NCBI RefSeq assembly: GCF_000384475.1
Contig: NZ_ARWB01000001.1
Location: 209,128 to 273,127, forward strand
Source: Methylopila sp. M107
GTDB taxonomy: Bacteria > Pseudomonadota > Alphaproteobacteria > Rhizobiales > Methylopilaceae
DNA length: 64,000 bases
Reading direction: 5' to 3'
The position numbers and the translations under genes are program-made. The notes beneath the pieces were generated by a model. It saw nothing but the letters and a program-made list of their open reading frames with translations, ran no database searches and was not told where the DNA came from. Below, one piece after another: positions 45,995 to 55,144 of this stretch (position 1 is the first letter of the stretch; each line of letters starts with the position of its first letter).

Positions 45995-46633
45995 TTGTCG
46001 AGTTTGCGTATGCGTAGCCCGGGTCAGCATGTGGCGAGCCACGAGAGCACTACACGAGCGTCGGCCGCCTCGCGAGCGCGGCGATCGCGCATCTGTCTCG
46101 TCGCGGCGCTCGCGCTGACGACCGGCGCGTGCAGCGTCTCCTATCCGCTCTACGGCCCGAACGAAGACATCAAGACCGGCAGCATCAACGGTCCGGCGTC
46201 GGACATCACGCCGCAGCCGCCGACCGACGCCGTCGCGGCCACGCCGCTGGCGCCGCCTCCCGGCGCGACCGCGGCCGAGGTGAAGCTCGAGACCCATCGA
46301 TCCGTCGCCTACGCGGCGCCGAAACCGGACGCCGGCGACCCGCCCGCGATCACGCCGTCCGACTGGGCCTACGCCCGCGGCGCGCTCAGCCTCGCAATGG
46401 GCGCGGAGGCGCTGAACGCGTCGGTTCCGTGGGCGAACCCGGACACCGGCGCCTATGGATCGTTTTCGGCCTCGGCCACCGTCACGTTGGAGAACGGCGC
46501 GACCTGCCGGCCGTTCTCGGCGAGCCATTCCGGCGGCGGCCGCGAGCAGCGTCTCGAGGGCACCGCCTGCCGCACCGCCGCGGGCTATTGGGAAGCCGTC
46601 GCGATCAAGGCGAAGACCACGCGTGTGCTCTGA
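45995..46633 (+). CDS. RT0821/Lpp0805-family surface lipoprotein
   Basis: A lipoprotein of about 212 residues. A basic N-terminus leads into a hydrophobic stretch with a lipobox LTTGAC (lipidated Cys near residue 46), followed by a Pro-rich linker and a C-terminal domain of the 17-kDa surface antigen type (WANPDTGAYGSFSASATVTLENGATCRPFSASH, LEGTACRTAAGYWEAV). The start is unclear: TTG at 45995, TTG at 46004 or ATG at 46010 are all in frame; GAGGG at 45987 favours one of the TTGs. This gene is often found near the DnaJ and fabI genes in Hyphomicrobiales, as here. It is presumably an outer-membrane lipoprotein of unknown function. Confidence 0.75.
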   Translation: MSSLRMRSPGQHVASHESTTRASAASRARRSRICLVAALALTTGACSVSYPLYGPNEDIKTGSINGPASDITPQPPTDAVAATPLAPPPGATAAEVKLETHRSVAYAAPKPDAGDPPAITPSDWAYARGALSLAMGAEALNASVPWANPDTGAYGSFSASATVTLENGATCRPFSASHSGGGREQRLEGTACRTAAGYWEAVAIKAKTTRVL

Positions 46634-46754
46634 GACCTCGGCCGGGACGCCGCGTCTGTTGCGTTTGCGTGACATCCACCCACATTGAGGGGAACGGCCG
46701 AGCCGATTAAGTTCGATCGCGGCTTTCTCTCGAACGGATGGATGTCTTATCGCG

Positions 46755-47729
46755 ATGCGCGATCCCTACGACGTGCTCGGCGTGGCGCGCCAGGCGAGCG
46801 AGGCCGACGTCAAGAAGGCCTATCGCAAGCTCGCCAAGGCTTGGCACCCGGACCAGAAGCCGAACGATCCGAAGGCGAAGGAAAAGTTCGCCGAGATCGG
46901 CCAAGCCTACGAGATCCTGTCCGACAAGGGTAAGCGCGGCCAGTTCGACCGCGGCGAAATCGACGCCGAGGGCAAGCCGCGTTTCCAGGGTTTCTCCGGC
47001 GGCGGCAATCCGTTCGGGCAGGGGGCCGGGGCGGGCGGCCGCGGCGCGAAGTTCGACTTCGACTTCGGCGGCGGCGGACCGTTCGCAGGCGCCGGTACGC
47101 GCACGCGCGCCGGCGCGGGCCAGGAAGATTTCATCGACGAGATACTGGGCGCCTTCGGCGGCGGCCGTCGCCGGCGCCCCGAAACGCCCTTCGGAAGCGG
47201 CGAGCCGCCGAGGGGCGAGGACGTGCGCGCCGAGATCGTGGTGCCGTTCCGCGACTGGGCGCGCGGCGGCAAGCAGCGCATGCGTCTGCAGGCCGGCAAG
47301 GAGCTCGAGGTCGCGATTCCCGCAGGCATCGAGGAAGGCAAGACCATTCGGCTCAAGGGCCAGGGCATGCCGAGTTCGCTCGGCGGCGAGCCTGGCGACG
47401 CGCTGATCGTCGTGAAGGTCGGCAAGGACGCGAGCTTCCGCGCCGAGGGCCGGGACATCCGCGTGGAAGTGCCGATCACGCTCTACGAGGCGGTGCTCGG
47501 CGCCAAGGTGCGGGTTCCGACCCTCGACGGCGCGGTGGAACTGACGGTGCCGGCGGGCTCCGACGGCGGCCGCACGCTCCGCCTCCGCGGCAAGGGCGTT
47601 CAGGCGAAGGCGGGCGCGGGCGACCTCCTGGTTGAGCTGCGCATCAAGCTGCCGAAGGACGGCGACGCCCGCCTGACCGAATACGCCGAGGCGATGAAGG
47701 CGAACGCGCCGTACGACCCGCGGAGGTGA
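46755..47729 (+). CDS. DnaJ-family chaperone (CbpA-like)
   Basis: A 324-residue J-domain protein. The J domain (residues 1-70) has the HPD motif in WHPDQKPNDP. A Gly/Phe-rich linker follows (FSGGGNPFGQGAGAGG). There is no zinc-finger domain, which separates it from DnaJ proper. The two C-terminal client-binding domains are present (VRAEIVVPFRDWARGGKQRM, GDLLVELRIKLPKDGDARL). It probably works with DnaK as a CbpA-type co-chaperone. The ATG at 46755 begins the conserved J domain. Confidence 0.9.
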   Translation: MRDPYDVLGVARQASEADVKKAYRKLAKAWHPDQKPNDPKAKEKFAEIGQAYEILSDKGKRGQFDRGEIDAEGKPRFQGFSGGGNPFGQGAGAGGRGAKFDFDFGGGGPFAGAGTRTRAGAGQEDFIDEILGAFGGGRRRRPETPFGSGEPPRGEDVRAEIVVPFRDWARGGKQRMRLQAGKELEVAIPAGIEEGKTIRLKGQGMPSSLGGEPGDALIVVKVGKDASFRAEGRDIRVEVPITLYEAVLGAKVRVPTLDGAVELTVPAGSDGGRTLRLRGKGVQAKAGAGDLLVELRIKLPKDGDARLTEYAEAMKANAPYDPRR

Positions 47730-47826
47730 GCGCTGCGATCACCTCCGTGAATTGATCGGATCAGAAAGCTTCGTTTGAACGCGGGCTTCGGAGACGCTTT
47801 TCTGCGAGCGCTCCGGAGTTCCCGCC

Positions 47827-48459
47827 ATGCCCGATTTCTCCACCCTCATCGCCTTCGCGGCCGTCTCGCTCGGCATGGTGCTGACGCCGGGGCCGAACAT
47901 GATCTACCTCGTGTCGCGCTCGGTCGCGCAAGGCCATCGCGCCGGTCTCGTCTCGCTCGGCGGCGTGATCCTCGGCTTCTTCGTCTGGATGCTTTTGGCG
48001 GCCTTCGGCGTCACGGCCATGCTGCTCGTCGTGCCTTACGCCTATGACGCCCTGCGCCTCGCCGGCGCGCTCTATCTTGGCTGGCTCGCCTTCGAGGCGT
48101 TGAGGCCCGGCGGCGCCTCGCCCTTCACGGTCGGATCCTTTCCGCCCGACAGCGCTCCAAAGCTGTTCCTGATCGGCTTCGTCACCAACCTGCTCAATCC
48201 CAAGATCGCGCTGCTCTATCTCGCGCTGCTGCCGCAGTTCATCGATCCGGAGCGCGGCGAGGTGCTGACCCAGACGCTCGCGCTCGGCGGAACCCAGATC
48301 GTGGTGGCGACGGTCGGCGACGCAATGTTCGTGTTCGCGGCCGGCGCGATCTCGGGATTCCTCGCGCGCCGTCCGTTCTGGGCGACGGCGCAGCGCTGGC
48401 TGATGGGCTGCGTGTTCGGCGCGCTCGCGGTGCGGATGGCGCTCGACAGCCGACGGTGA
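47827..48459 (+). CDS. LysE/RhtB-family exporter
   Basis: A 210-residue membrane protein with six predicted segments and the family motifs LGMVLTPGPNMIYLVSRSVAQG, YLGWLAFEALRPG, and FVTNLLNPKIALLYLALLPQFID. Members export amino acids or related metabolites; substrate unknown. ATG 47827 begins the family N-terminus. It lies between the J-domain gene and fabI on the same strand, with no clear functional tie. Confidence 0.9.
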   Translation: MPDFSTLIAFAAVSLGMVLTPGPNMIYLVSRSVAQGHRAGLVSLGGVILGFFVWMLLAAFGVTAMLLVVPYAYDALRLAGALYLGWLAFEALRPGGASPFTVGSFPPDSAPKLFLIGFVTNLLNPKIALLYLALLPQFIDPERGEVLTQTLALGGTQIVVATVGDAMFVFAAGAISGFLARRPFWATAQRWLMGCVFGALAVRMALDSRR

Positions 48460-48701
48460 CGCCTCACGGCCGTTGCGCCTATGGCCCTGGCGCCACGGCG
48501 GGGAAGCTTCGTTCCGACTGCTGACGAGAGCGGCGACGGGGCGTCGCTGCTTTCCGCAACCGCTTCAACATGTTGCGCCGTCAGCTTGTGAAACGCGCTG
48601 TGATGGCGCCCTCCCGCCATCCGCTGGACGCGCGTCGGGCCCCCGTGCGATAGCCACGCCATCCGCGCGAGCGCGCGGATCGAGCATGAAAAAGGTGTTC
48701 C

Positions 48702-49514
48702 ATGACCGACGTTCGAGGCCTGATGGCCGGCAAGCGAGGGCTCGTGATGGGCGTCGCGAACAATCGGTCGATCGCCTATGGCATCGCGAAGGCGGCCGCC
48801 AACGCCGGGGCCAAGCTCGCCTTCACCTATCAGGGCGATGCGCTGAAGAAGCGCGTCGAGCCGCTCGCGGCCGAGCTCGGCGGCGAAGTCGTCGGCCATT
48901 GCGACGTGACCGACGCCGCCTCGATCGACGCTGTGTTCGAGAAGACCGGCGAGGTCTTGGGCGGGCTCGACTTCCTGGTCCACTGCGTCGCGTTTTCCGA
49001 CAAGGACCAGCTCGACGGCCGCTATCTCGAGACGACGGCCGAAAACTTCAACAAGACCATGTTCATCTCCTGCTATTCGCTCACCGCAGTCACGCAGCGG
49101 GCCGAGAAGCTGATGGAGAACGGCGGGTCGATCCTGACGCTGACCTACTACGGCGCGGAAAAGTGGATGCCGCACTACAACGTCATGGGCGTCGCCAAGG
49201 CCGCGCTGGAAGCCAGCGTCCGCTATCTCGCGGCCGACCTCGGCCAGAAAAACATCCGCGTCAACGCGATCTCGGCCGGCCCCATCAAGACGCTGGCGGC
49301 CTCGGGGATCGGCGACTTCCGCTACATCCTGAAGTGGAACGAGCTGAACTCGCCGCTCCGCCGTACGGTGACGATCGACGAGGTCGGCGATTCGGCCGTC
49401 TATTTCCTGTCCGATCTCGGACGGGGCGTGACCGGCGAGATCCACCATGTCGACGCCGGCTACCACATCGTCGGCATGAAGAACCCGGACGCGCCGGACA
49501 TTTCCGTGGTGTAA
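48702..49514 (+). CDS. fabI: Enoyl-[acyl-carrier-protein] reductase (NADH)
   Basis: FabI catalyses the last reduction of each fatty-acid elongation cycle. The 270-residue product has GVANNRSIAYGIAKAAANAGAKLAFTY at the cofactor site. The active-site Tyr and Lys lie in YYGAEKWMPHYNVMGVAKAAL. The C-terminal region reads ILKWNELNSPLRRTVTIDEVGDSAVYFLSDLGRGVTGEIHHVDAGYHIVGM. The ATG at 48702 has an AAGG sequence 6 bases upstream. The 242-bp gap before it contains no feature I can name. A phosphatase gene follows 60 bases downstream. Confidence 0.95.
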   Translation: MTDVRGLMAGKRGLVMGVANNRSIAYGIAKAAANAGAKLAFTYQGDALKKRVEPLAAELGGEVVGHCDVTDAASIDAVFEKTGEVLGGLDFLVHCVAFSDKDQLDGRYLETTAENFNKTMFISCYSLTAVTQRAEKLMENGGSILTLTYYGAEKWMPHYNVMGVAKAALEASVRYLAADLGQKNIRVNAISAGPIKTLAASGIGDFRYILKWNELNSPLRRTVTIDEVGDSAVYFLSDLGRGVTGEIHHVDAGYHIVGMKNPDAPDISVV

Positions 49515-49574
49515 GGGCTGCTGCGGTTGCGACGCACGCGGTCGTTTGATTCAGCGTCTTCATGAGGTCCGGGT

Positions 49575-50156
49575 TTGGCCCCGCCGCTGATCTTCGTCCG
49601 CCACGGCGAGACCGACTGGAACGTCGCGAACCGGCTGCAGGGGCAGACCGACATCCCGCTCAATGCGAAGGGCCGCGATCAGGCCGACGCCGTGGGCCGG
49701 GATCTCGCCAAGGCGTTTCCGGATCTTTCCGGCCACGCCTTCATTGCGAGCCCTCTCTCGCGCGCCGCGGAGACCATGCGGCGGGTTCGCGCCGGCTTGG
49801 GCCTCGACCCTGCCGCTTTCGGTTTCGACGACCGCTTAAGGGAGATGACCTTCGGTCGTTGGGAGGGGCTCACCTTCGACGAGATCCGCGCCCGGGAGCC
49901 GAAGGCGATGAAGGCGCGCGACGCCGACCGCTGGGGCCACAGGCCGCCGGATGGCGAGAGCTACGCGGACGTCGCGACGCGCGTCGCGGCGCTCTTGAGC
50001 GAACTCGCCGGTCCGACGGTGCTTGTCTCCCATGGCGGCGTCGCCCGCGTCGCGCTGGCGCTGATCGGCGGCGGCGACCGGGAGAAGCTTCCGCGCGTGC
50101 ACATCCAGCAGGGTAGGGCGATGGTGATCGAGAATGGCGGGTGGCGCTGGGCGTGA
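49575..50156 (+). CDS. Histidine phosphatase family protein (phosphoglycerate mutase-like)
   Basis: A 193-residue protein with the phosphohistidine motif LIFVRHGETDWNVANRLQGQ, ASPLSRAAETM, the acidic region MTFGRWEGLTFDEI, and the second catalytic His in VLVSHGGVARVAL. It belongs to the cofactor-dependent phosphoglycerate mutase/phosphatase fold; small members like this are usually phosphatases of sugar phosphates or similar. The TTG start at 49575 directly precedes the family N-terminus. The pair fabI plus this gene is a common neighbourhood in Hyphomicrobiales. Confidence 0.87.
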   Translation: MAPPLIFVRHGETDWNVANRLQGQTDIPLNAKGRDQADAVGRDLAKAFPDLSGHAFIASPLSRAAETMRRVRAGLGLDPAAFGFDDRLREMTFGRWEGLTFDEIRAREPKAMKARDADRWGHRPPDGESYADVATRVAALLSELAGPTVLVSHGGVARVALALIGGGDREKLPRVHIQQGRAMVIENGGWRWA

Positions 50157-50189
50157 TCGGTGGGTCGCGTCACGAATCTTAATTGACGC

Positions 50190-51083
50190 TCACGCCAGCT
50201 CCCTCTCCCTCACCCCCTCGAACAGCGGCCGCTTCTTCGCCAGGTCCTGGCCGACATGGTCCATGAAGGCGCGGATGCGGGCGCTGGAGCGCAGGTCCGG
50301 ATGGGTCAGGATCCACAGGCCCGGCGGCGTCTGGCCCGGCGGATCGTAGAGCCGCACGAGGCCCGGAAACCGGTTCGCGATGTAGCAGGGCAGGGGACCG
50401 ATGCCGATTCCGGCCGCGATCGCCTCGGCCATGCCGAGCACGGTGTTCAGCCGGTAGACCATCTTGTGCTCGCCGACGACGTCGCGGAGCCAGCGCTGCA
50501 GCTGGCCGAGCATGTCGCCGGGGCCGATCCACGGCAGGTGGTCGAGCGCCTCGATGCTGTCGACGGGCCGCATCGGCGCGAGGCCGTAGACCGCCCAGTA
50601 GATCGAGGCGAGCCGCCGGCCGACCAGCGTCTCGGGCGGCGAGGCGGTGACGCGCAGCGCGATGTCGGCGTCGCGCTTGGACAGGTTCAGCACCGCGTTG
50701 CCGACCACGACGTCGAGCGAGATCTCCGGATAGGCCCGGCGGAAGCTCGCGAACACGTCCGTCAGGCCGTGGATCAGCAGGCTGTCATTGGTGGTGACGC
50801 GCAGTTCCCCGGTCGGCGCGAGGTCTTGGCCCATGACGCGGCGCTCGAAGGCGATGATGTCGTCGCCCATCCGATCGGCGATCGCGGCCATCTCGTCGCC
50901 GGCCGGCGTCAGGCCGTAGCCGGCGCGTCCGCGTTCGAACAGGCGGGCGCCGAGCCGTTCTTCCAGCGCGCCGAGTCGGCGGAACACCGTCGATGCGTTG
51001 ACGCCCAGTATCTCGGCCGCGCCGGCCAGCGACCGCCGCTCTGCGATCGCCTTGACGAGGCGGAAGTCGTCCCATGCGAGCAT
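50190..51083 (-). CDS. LysR-family transcriptional regulator
   Basis: A 297-residue LysR protein. The N-terminal winged helix-turn-helix (DFRLVKAIAERRSLAGAAEILGVNASTVFRRLGALEERLGARLF) is followed by the effector-binding domain (TGELRVTTNDSLLIHGLTDVFASFRRAYPEISLDVVVGNAVLNLSKRDADIALRV). The ATG at 51083 starts the family N-terminus; an upstream in-frame ATG would add 14 residues. No divergent target gene is apparent. The neighbouring DUF2339 gene is on the same strand, 69 bases upstream. The effector is unknown. Confidence 0.9.
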   Translation of the reverse strand: MLAWDDFRLVKAIAERRSLAGAAEILGVNASTVFRRLGALEERLGARLFERGRAGYGLTPAGDEMAAIADRMGDDIIAFERRVMGQDLAPTGELRVTTNDSLLIHGLTDVFASFRRAYPEISLDVVVGNAVLNLSKRDADIALRVTASPPETLVGRRLASIYWAVYGLAPMRPVDSIEALDHLPWIGPGDMLGQLQRWLRDVVGEHKMVYRLNTVLGMAEAIAAGIGIGPLPCYIANRFPGLVRLYDPPGQTPPGLWILTHPDLRSSARIRAFMDHVGQDLAKKRPLFEGVRERELA

Positions 51084-51152
51084 GAATTGTACCGTGGCGG
51101 GCCGCACGTCATTGCGTGCGCGCAAACTCTCTAGCCGATCGAAGCCGAAAAG

Positions 51153-53846
51153 TCATGCGGGAGCCGACCGTGGCATTAACAGCCTCTGGTAGACCATGCC
51201 CACGCCGATCAGCACGCCGCCGAGGCCCATAAAGGAAAGCGCCCGGAAAACGCCGCCGAGGCCCGCCATATCGAACAGGAACACCTTCAGGACAACCGCC
51301 ACGATCACGATCGCCGAGCCGAGCCGCAGCATCTGCGAGCGGCGGACGACGCCGGCGGCGAGCAGAGCGAGGCCGAACACGAGCCAGGCGACCGAATAGG
51401 CGTACCATTCGCCGTCGCTCGCGAAGCCGCCCGAGAGAATCGGCCCCGCGAAATAGCGGCGGACCGTGAGCGTCACGAAGGCGAAGGCGAGCGCGAGAGC
51501 CGCCGCGCCGAGCGCCCGCGCAACCCAGACCGGGCGGCCTTCGCCCGCGAAGCGCGCCGCGAGGAAGGCCGCGACCGCGGGCACGAGATAGCCCGGGACG
51601 AGGTCGTTGACGACGAGGCCGCCCTCGACCGGCTCGCCGGTCACGAACGGGTTCGCCGCGATCAGGACGCCGAAGACTGCGGTCAACACGCCAAGGCCGC
51701 CCAGGATCAGCGAGCCCCACTTCAGCGCGGGGCTAGCGCGGCCGACTCCAAGCTTTCCGGCGATCGCCGCAAGACCGAACGCGACGGTCGCGTCGAGGCC
51801 CGCCTCGACGAGCTTCACGGTCCCGGCCGTCATGTCGCCGAAGTTTGCGAGGTGGCGCGCCTGCGTGAAGCCGAGCAGCAGCGCGAACAGCAGCGAAAGC
51901 CCTTCCAGCATGTTGGCGGGCCGGCGCTGGCCGGCCCTGTCGAACTGCCGTGAACCGATCCAGAACGCGAGCGCCGGCGCGCCATAGCCCCAGAGCAGCG
52001 CGTTGAAGATCGGCGTGGTCCCGAGGTCGTTGACGATGCGCGGGTCGATCACGATGCGCAGCAGCACGATCCCGCCGGCGACCATTGCGAGCCAGCCGAG
52101 CGTGCGGATCGGGCGCTGCACCGCAACGAAGCCGAGCGCCATCGCGAGGAAGGACAGCGCGATCGTCAGCGCGCCCTCGCGCATCGCCATGGCGAGCGCC
52201 AGGCCGAGCGCGGCCGAAGCGCCGGTCGCGTAGGCCGCCGTCGCCATCGGGCTCGAGAGGTTTCTAGGTTCGCGCCGCGCCGCGTCCTCGGTCAGGAAGG
52301 CGTAAGCCGCGGCGAGCAGAACGGTGAGCCCTGCAAAGCGCAGGTCCGGCGCGAAGGCCGAGACGCGCCAATAGGCGATCGCCATCAGCGAGAGCGGCGC
52401 GGCGACCGCCGCCGCCGCGAGCAGGCCGGTCCGCCAGGCGGGCGCCGCGGGTTTCAGTCTCGCGGCGAACGCGCCGCCGACGAGGTAGATCGCGCCGAGC
52501 GCGCCCGCAAAGCCGAGGAAGCTTTCGAGGCCGGCGCCGCGCGCCGTCTCGCCCGGGACCGGCAGACTGGTGACTTCGGTCACGGCGGTGAGCGCGCCGT
52601 CGTCGAACGACAGCGCGACCAGCGCCGCGAGACCTGCGCCGACCGCCGCGACCGGAGCGAGGCCCGGAGCGCAGACGCCCAGCAGCAGCATGAGGCTGAG
52701 GATCGCGCCTGTTCCGAACAGCGCGGCCGACCCAAAACCGTCGATCGCGGGGCAGACGACGGCGATCACGCCGAACAAGCCGATCAGCACGCTCGAGATC
52801 GGATCGAGCTCCGCGACCAGCGGGGACTTCAGGCCGCCGCCCGAATGGGTGAGCGCCCCGATGCCGATGAGCGCGGCCGAATAGATCAGCAGGACGCCGT
52901 CGTCAGCAGGCGCGACGCCGACGAAGGCGAGGCCGGCCCACAGGAATGCGGCGATGCCTGCCGCGATCGCGAGAATCGGCCAGTTGCGCATCCGCGCGAC
53001 CGCGAAGGCGGCGGCGGTCGGCGCGAGCAGGTAGATGTAGAGCGCCCAGGCGTTTGGCTCGTCGCTCGAGACCAGGAGCGGCGCGGCGTGTGCGCCGATC
53101 AGGCCGACCGCGCCGACGATCGGGCCATGCAGCGCCGCCGCGACCAGCGTCAGCACCGCGACGAGGCCCAGCGCCACGAAGGCCGCGGCCGGAGGCAGGA
53201 AGCCGTAGAGCGCATAGGCCGCATAGACCGTGCCGAAGGCGCTGGTCGCGCCGGCCGAGGTCAGCACCGCCGGGATGTCGATCGCGCGCCGCGGCGTTCC
53301 GCGGCGGGCCTCCGCGCGACGCATGCGTTCGGCGAGGATCAGGAGCGCGGCCGAGAACAACGCGGCGAGAGTCACGCGCGCGGCGGGTCCGAACCAGCCC
53401 TGCTCGATCGAGTAGCGGACGAGGAACACGCCGCCGAGCGCGAGCGCGATGCCGCCGACGATCACGCTCCAGCGCGCGCCGATGAGCTCTTCCAGCGAAC
53501 GGGTCGGCTTCGCGGCCGGCGGCGCCTTCGGCGGGGTCGCGGGCGAGCGCGCGGCGGCGGGCGGGATGGCGGATTTGGGCGCAGCGGGAGCAGGCTGCGC
53601 AGGCGCGGGCCGCGGAGACGAAACCGACGTCGGCTCGGGAGCTGCCGGCGGCGTGACGGGTTGCGCGGCGGCCGCGACAGGCGCGGGCCCCGTGGCCGCG
53701 CGGCGCGCGAGTTCGCGCTCGATCGTCAGCAGCCGCTTCTCGACGAGCTCGATCCTGCGCTTGCTCTGAAGCCCGAGCACGAGGCCCGCCACTCCCGCGA
53801 CCGGGATCGCCAGCAGCGCCAGCACGAATACGACCCAGAAATCCAC
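51153..53846 (-). CDS. DUF2339 multi-pass membrane protein
   Basis: An 897-residue membrane protein. Residue 1-25 is a membrane segment, then a coiled-coil-like stretch (IELVEKRLLTIERELARR), a Pro/Ala-rich linker (about 55-115), the conserved SLEELIGARWSVIVGGIALALGGVFLVRYSIE block, and some two dozen further hydrophobic segments to the C-terminus. This matches the DUF2339 family, large envelope proteins of unknown function. The linker sequence has high Ala and Pro content and is likely flexible. The gene is divergent from the P1 peptidase gene over 171 bases and is probably the first in a short unit with the LysR gene. Confidence 0.85.
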   Translation of the reverse strand: MDFWVVFVLALLAIPVAGVAGLVLGLQSKRRIELVEKRLLTIERELARRAATGPAPVAAAAQPVTPPAAPEPTSVSSPRPAPAQPAPAAPKSAIPPAAARSPATPPKAPPAAKPTRSLEELIGARWSVIVGGIALALGGVFLVRYSIEQGWFGPAARVTLAALFSAALLILAERMRRAEARRGTPRRAIDIPAVLTSAGATSAFGTVYAAYALYGFLPPAAAFVALGLVAVLTLVAAALHGPIVGAVGLIGAHAAPLLVSSDEPNAWALYIYLLAPTAAAFAVARMRNWPILAIAAGIAAFLWAGLAFVGVAPADDGVLLIYSAALIGIGALTHSGGGLKSPLVAELDPISSVLIGLFGVIAVVCPAIDGFGSAALFGTGAILSLMLLLGVCAPGLAPVAAVGAGLAALVALSFDDGALTAVTEVTSLPVPGETARGAGLESFLGFAGALGAIYLVGGAFAARLKPAAPAWRTGLLAAAAVAAPLSLMAIAYWRVSAFAPDLRFAGLTVLLAAAYAFLTEDAARREPRNLSSPMATAAYATGASAALGLALAMAMREGALTIALSFLAMALGFVAVQRPIRTLGWLAMVAGGIVLLRIVIDPRIVNDLGTTPIFNALLWGYGAPALAFWIGSRQFDRAGQRRPANMLEGLSLLFALLLGFTQARHLANFGDMTAGTVKLVEAGLDATVAFGLAAIAGKLGVGRASPALKWGSLILGGLGVLTAVFGVLIAANPFVTGEPVEGGLVVNDLVPGYLVPAVAAFLAARFAGEGRPVWVARALGAAALALAFAFVTLTVRRYFAGPILSGGFASDGEWYAYSVAWLVFGLALLAAGVVRRSQMLRLGSAIVIVAVVLKVFLFDMAGLGGVFRALSFMGLGGVLIGVGMVYQRLLMPRSAPA

Positions 53847-54017
53847 GCCATTCCCCCGATTTCGGCCGGCAGCTTAGTCCGCGACGCCATGTCGGCAAAT
53901 CGTCATCTTGGCGGGCCGGCCACGACACGCATCAGGGCTGTCGCGGCGGGACGCCTTCAGGTTCAGGACGCGATGCGCGTGACCCGTCTCGCCTTCGCGC
54001 CTATACCGAGGAGAGCC

Positions 54018-55037
54018 ATGTCCGTCTCGACCCTCCGTCCCGGCCCGCGAAACGCCCTGACCGACGTCGCGGACGTGCTGGTCGGCCATGCCGACGACAC
54101 GCGCCTCGCATCCGGCGTCACCGCCGTCATGTTCGAGCATCCGGCGGTCGCCTCGGTCGATGTCCGCGGCGGCGGGCCGGGCACGCGCGAGACCGAGCTG
54201 CTGGCGCCGGAGAAGACGGTCGAGCGCATCGACGCCGTCGTCTTTTCGGGCGGCTCCGCGTTCGGGCTCGAGGCCGCGGCCGGCGCGATGGCCCTTCTGG
54301 CCGAACGTGGCCGGGGTTTCGCGGTCGGGCCGGCGCGGGTGCCGATCGTTCCGGGCGCGATCCTGTTCGACCTGACCAATGGCGGCGACAAGGTCTGGGG
54401 TCGCTATCCGCCCTATCGCGAGCTCGGTTATCAGGCGGCGGCGATCGCCTGCCGCGAACTGAAGCTCGGCTCCGTCGGCGCCGGTCTCGGCGCCCGCACC
54501 GCGACGCTGAAGGGCGGCGTCGGCTCGGCCTCCAGCGTGCTGCCGGATCACGGCCCGACGGTCGGGGCGCTCGCGGTCGTCAACGCGCTCGGTTCGGCGA
54601 CGGTGGGCGACGGCCCGCGCTTCTGGGCGGCGCCGTTCGAGATCGACGCCGAGTTCGGCGGCCTCGGCTCGGAAGCGGAGATCGACCCTCGCGCCTGGTT
54701 CCCGCCGGCGAAGCGGATCGCGGGCGCCAACACGACGCTTGGCCTCGTCGCGACCGACGCCATCCTCAGCAAGCCGGAGGCGAAAGCCCTCGCCGTGATG
54801 GCGCAGGACGGGCTGGCGCGCGCGTTGGTCCCCTGCCACACGCCGCTCGACGGCGACGTCGTGTTCGCGGCCGCGACCGGCCATGTCGAACTGGGGCCCG
54901 ACCGGATCGCGGCGCTCTCGGCGCTCGGCCATGTCGCGGCCATGACGCTCGCCCGCGCCGTCGCGCGCGCCGTCTACGAGGCGACCGCGCTGCCGTTTGC
55001 GGGCGCTCAGGCCTGCTGGCGGGACCGGTACGGCTGA
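54018..55037 (+). CDS. P1/S58-family peptidase (DmpA-like)
   Basis: A 339-residue member of the self-processing aminopeptidase family S58 (DmpA, BapA). It starts RNALTDVADVLVGHADDTRLASGVTAV, has RGGGPGTRETELLAPEKTVERIDAVVFSGGSAFGLEAAAG, and the processing/nucleophile region HGPTVGALAVVNALGS, where Thr is the likely N-terminal nucleophile after autocleavage. The ATG at 54018 has GAGGAGA 3 to 6 bases upstream; the open frame extends far upstream across the opposite-strand gene but is not coding there. The substrate is unknown (beta- or D-aminopeptides in characterised members). Confidence 0.86.
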   Translation: MSVSTLRPGPRNALTDVADVLVGHADDTRLASGVTAVMFEHPAVASVDVRGGGPGTRETELLAPEKTVERIDAVVFSGGSAFGLEAAAGAMALLAERGRGFAVGPARVPIVPGAILFDLTNGGDKVWGRYPPYRELGYQAAAIACRELKLGSVGAGLGARTATLKGGVGSASSVLPDHGPTVGALAVVNALGSATVGDGPRFWAAPFEIDAEFGGLGSEAEIDPRAWFPPAKRIAGANTTLGLVATDAILSKPEAKALAVMAQDGLARALVPCHTPLDGDVVFAAATGHVELGPDRIAALSALGHVAAMTLARAVARAVYEATALPFAGAQACWRDRYG

Positions 55038-55144
55038 GCGCAAGCTCCGCCATCGCTGCGCCTCAGATCTGCGCGGATATCACGCCGTTCGCCACGATTC
55101 GGTAACCATCCCGTGGCTTCAATCGAGCTTCGGGCGGTTGGGCA

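Noticed and set aside
52845-54017. Upstream open extension of the P1 peptidase frame
   Set aside because: It lies antisense to the DUF2339 gene; the ATG at 54018 has a good ribosome site and begins the family N-terminus.
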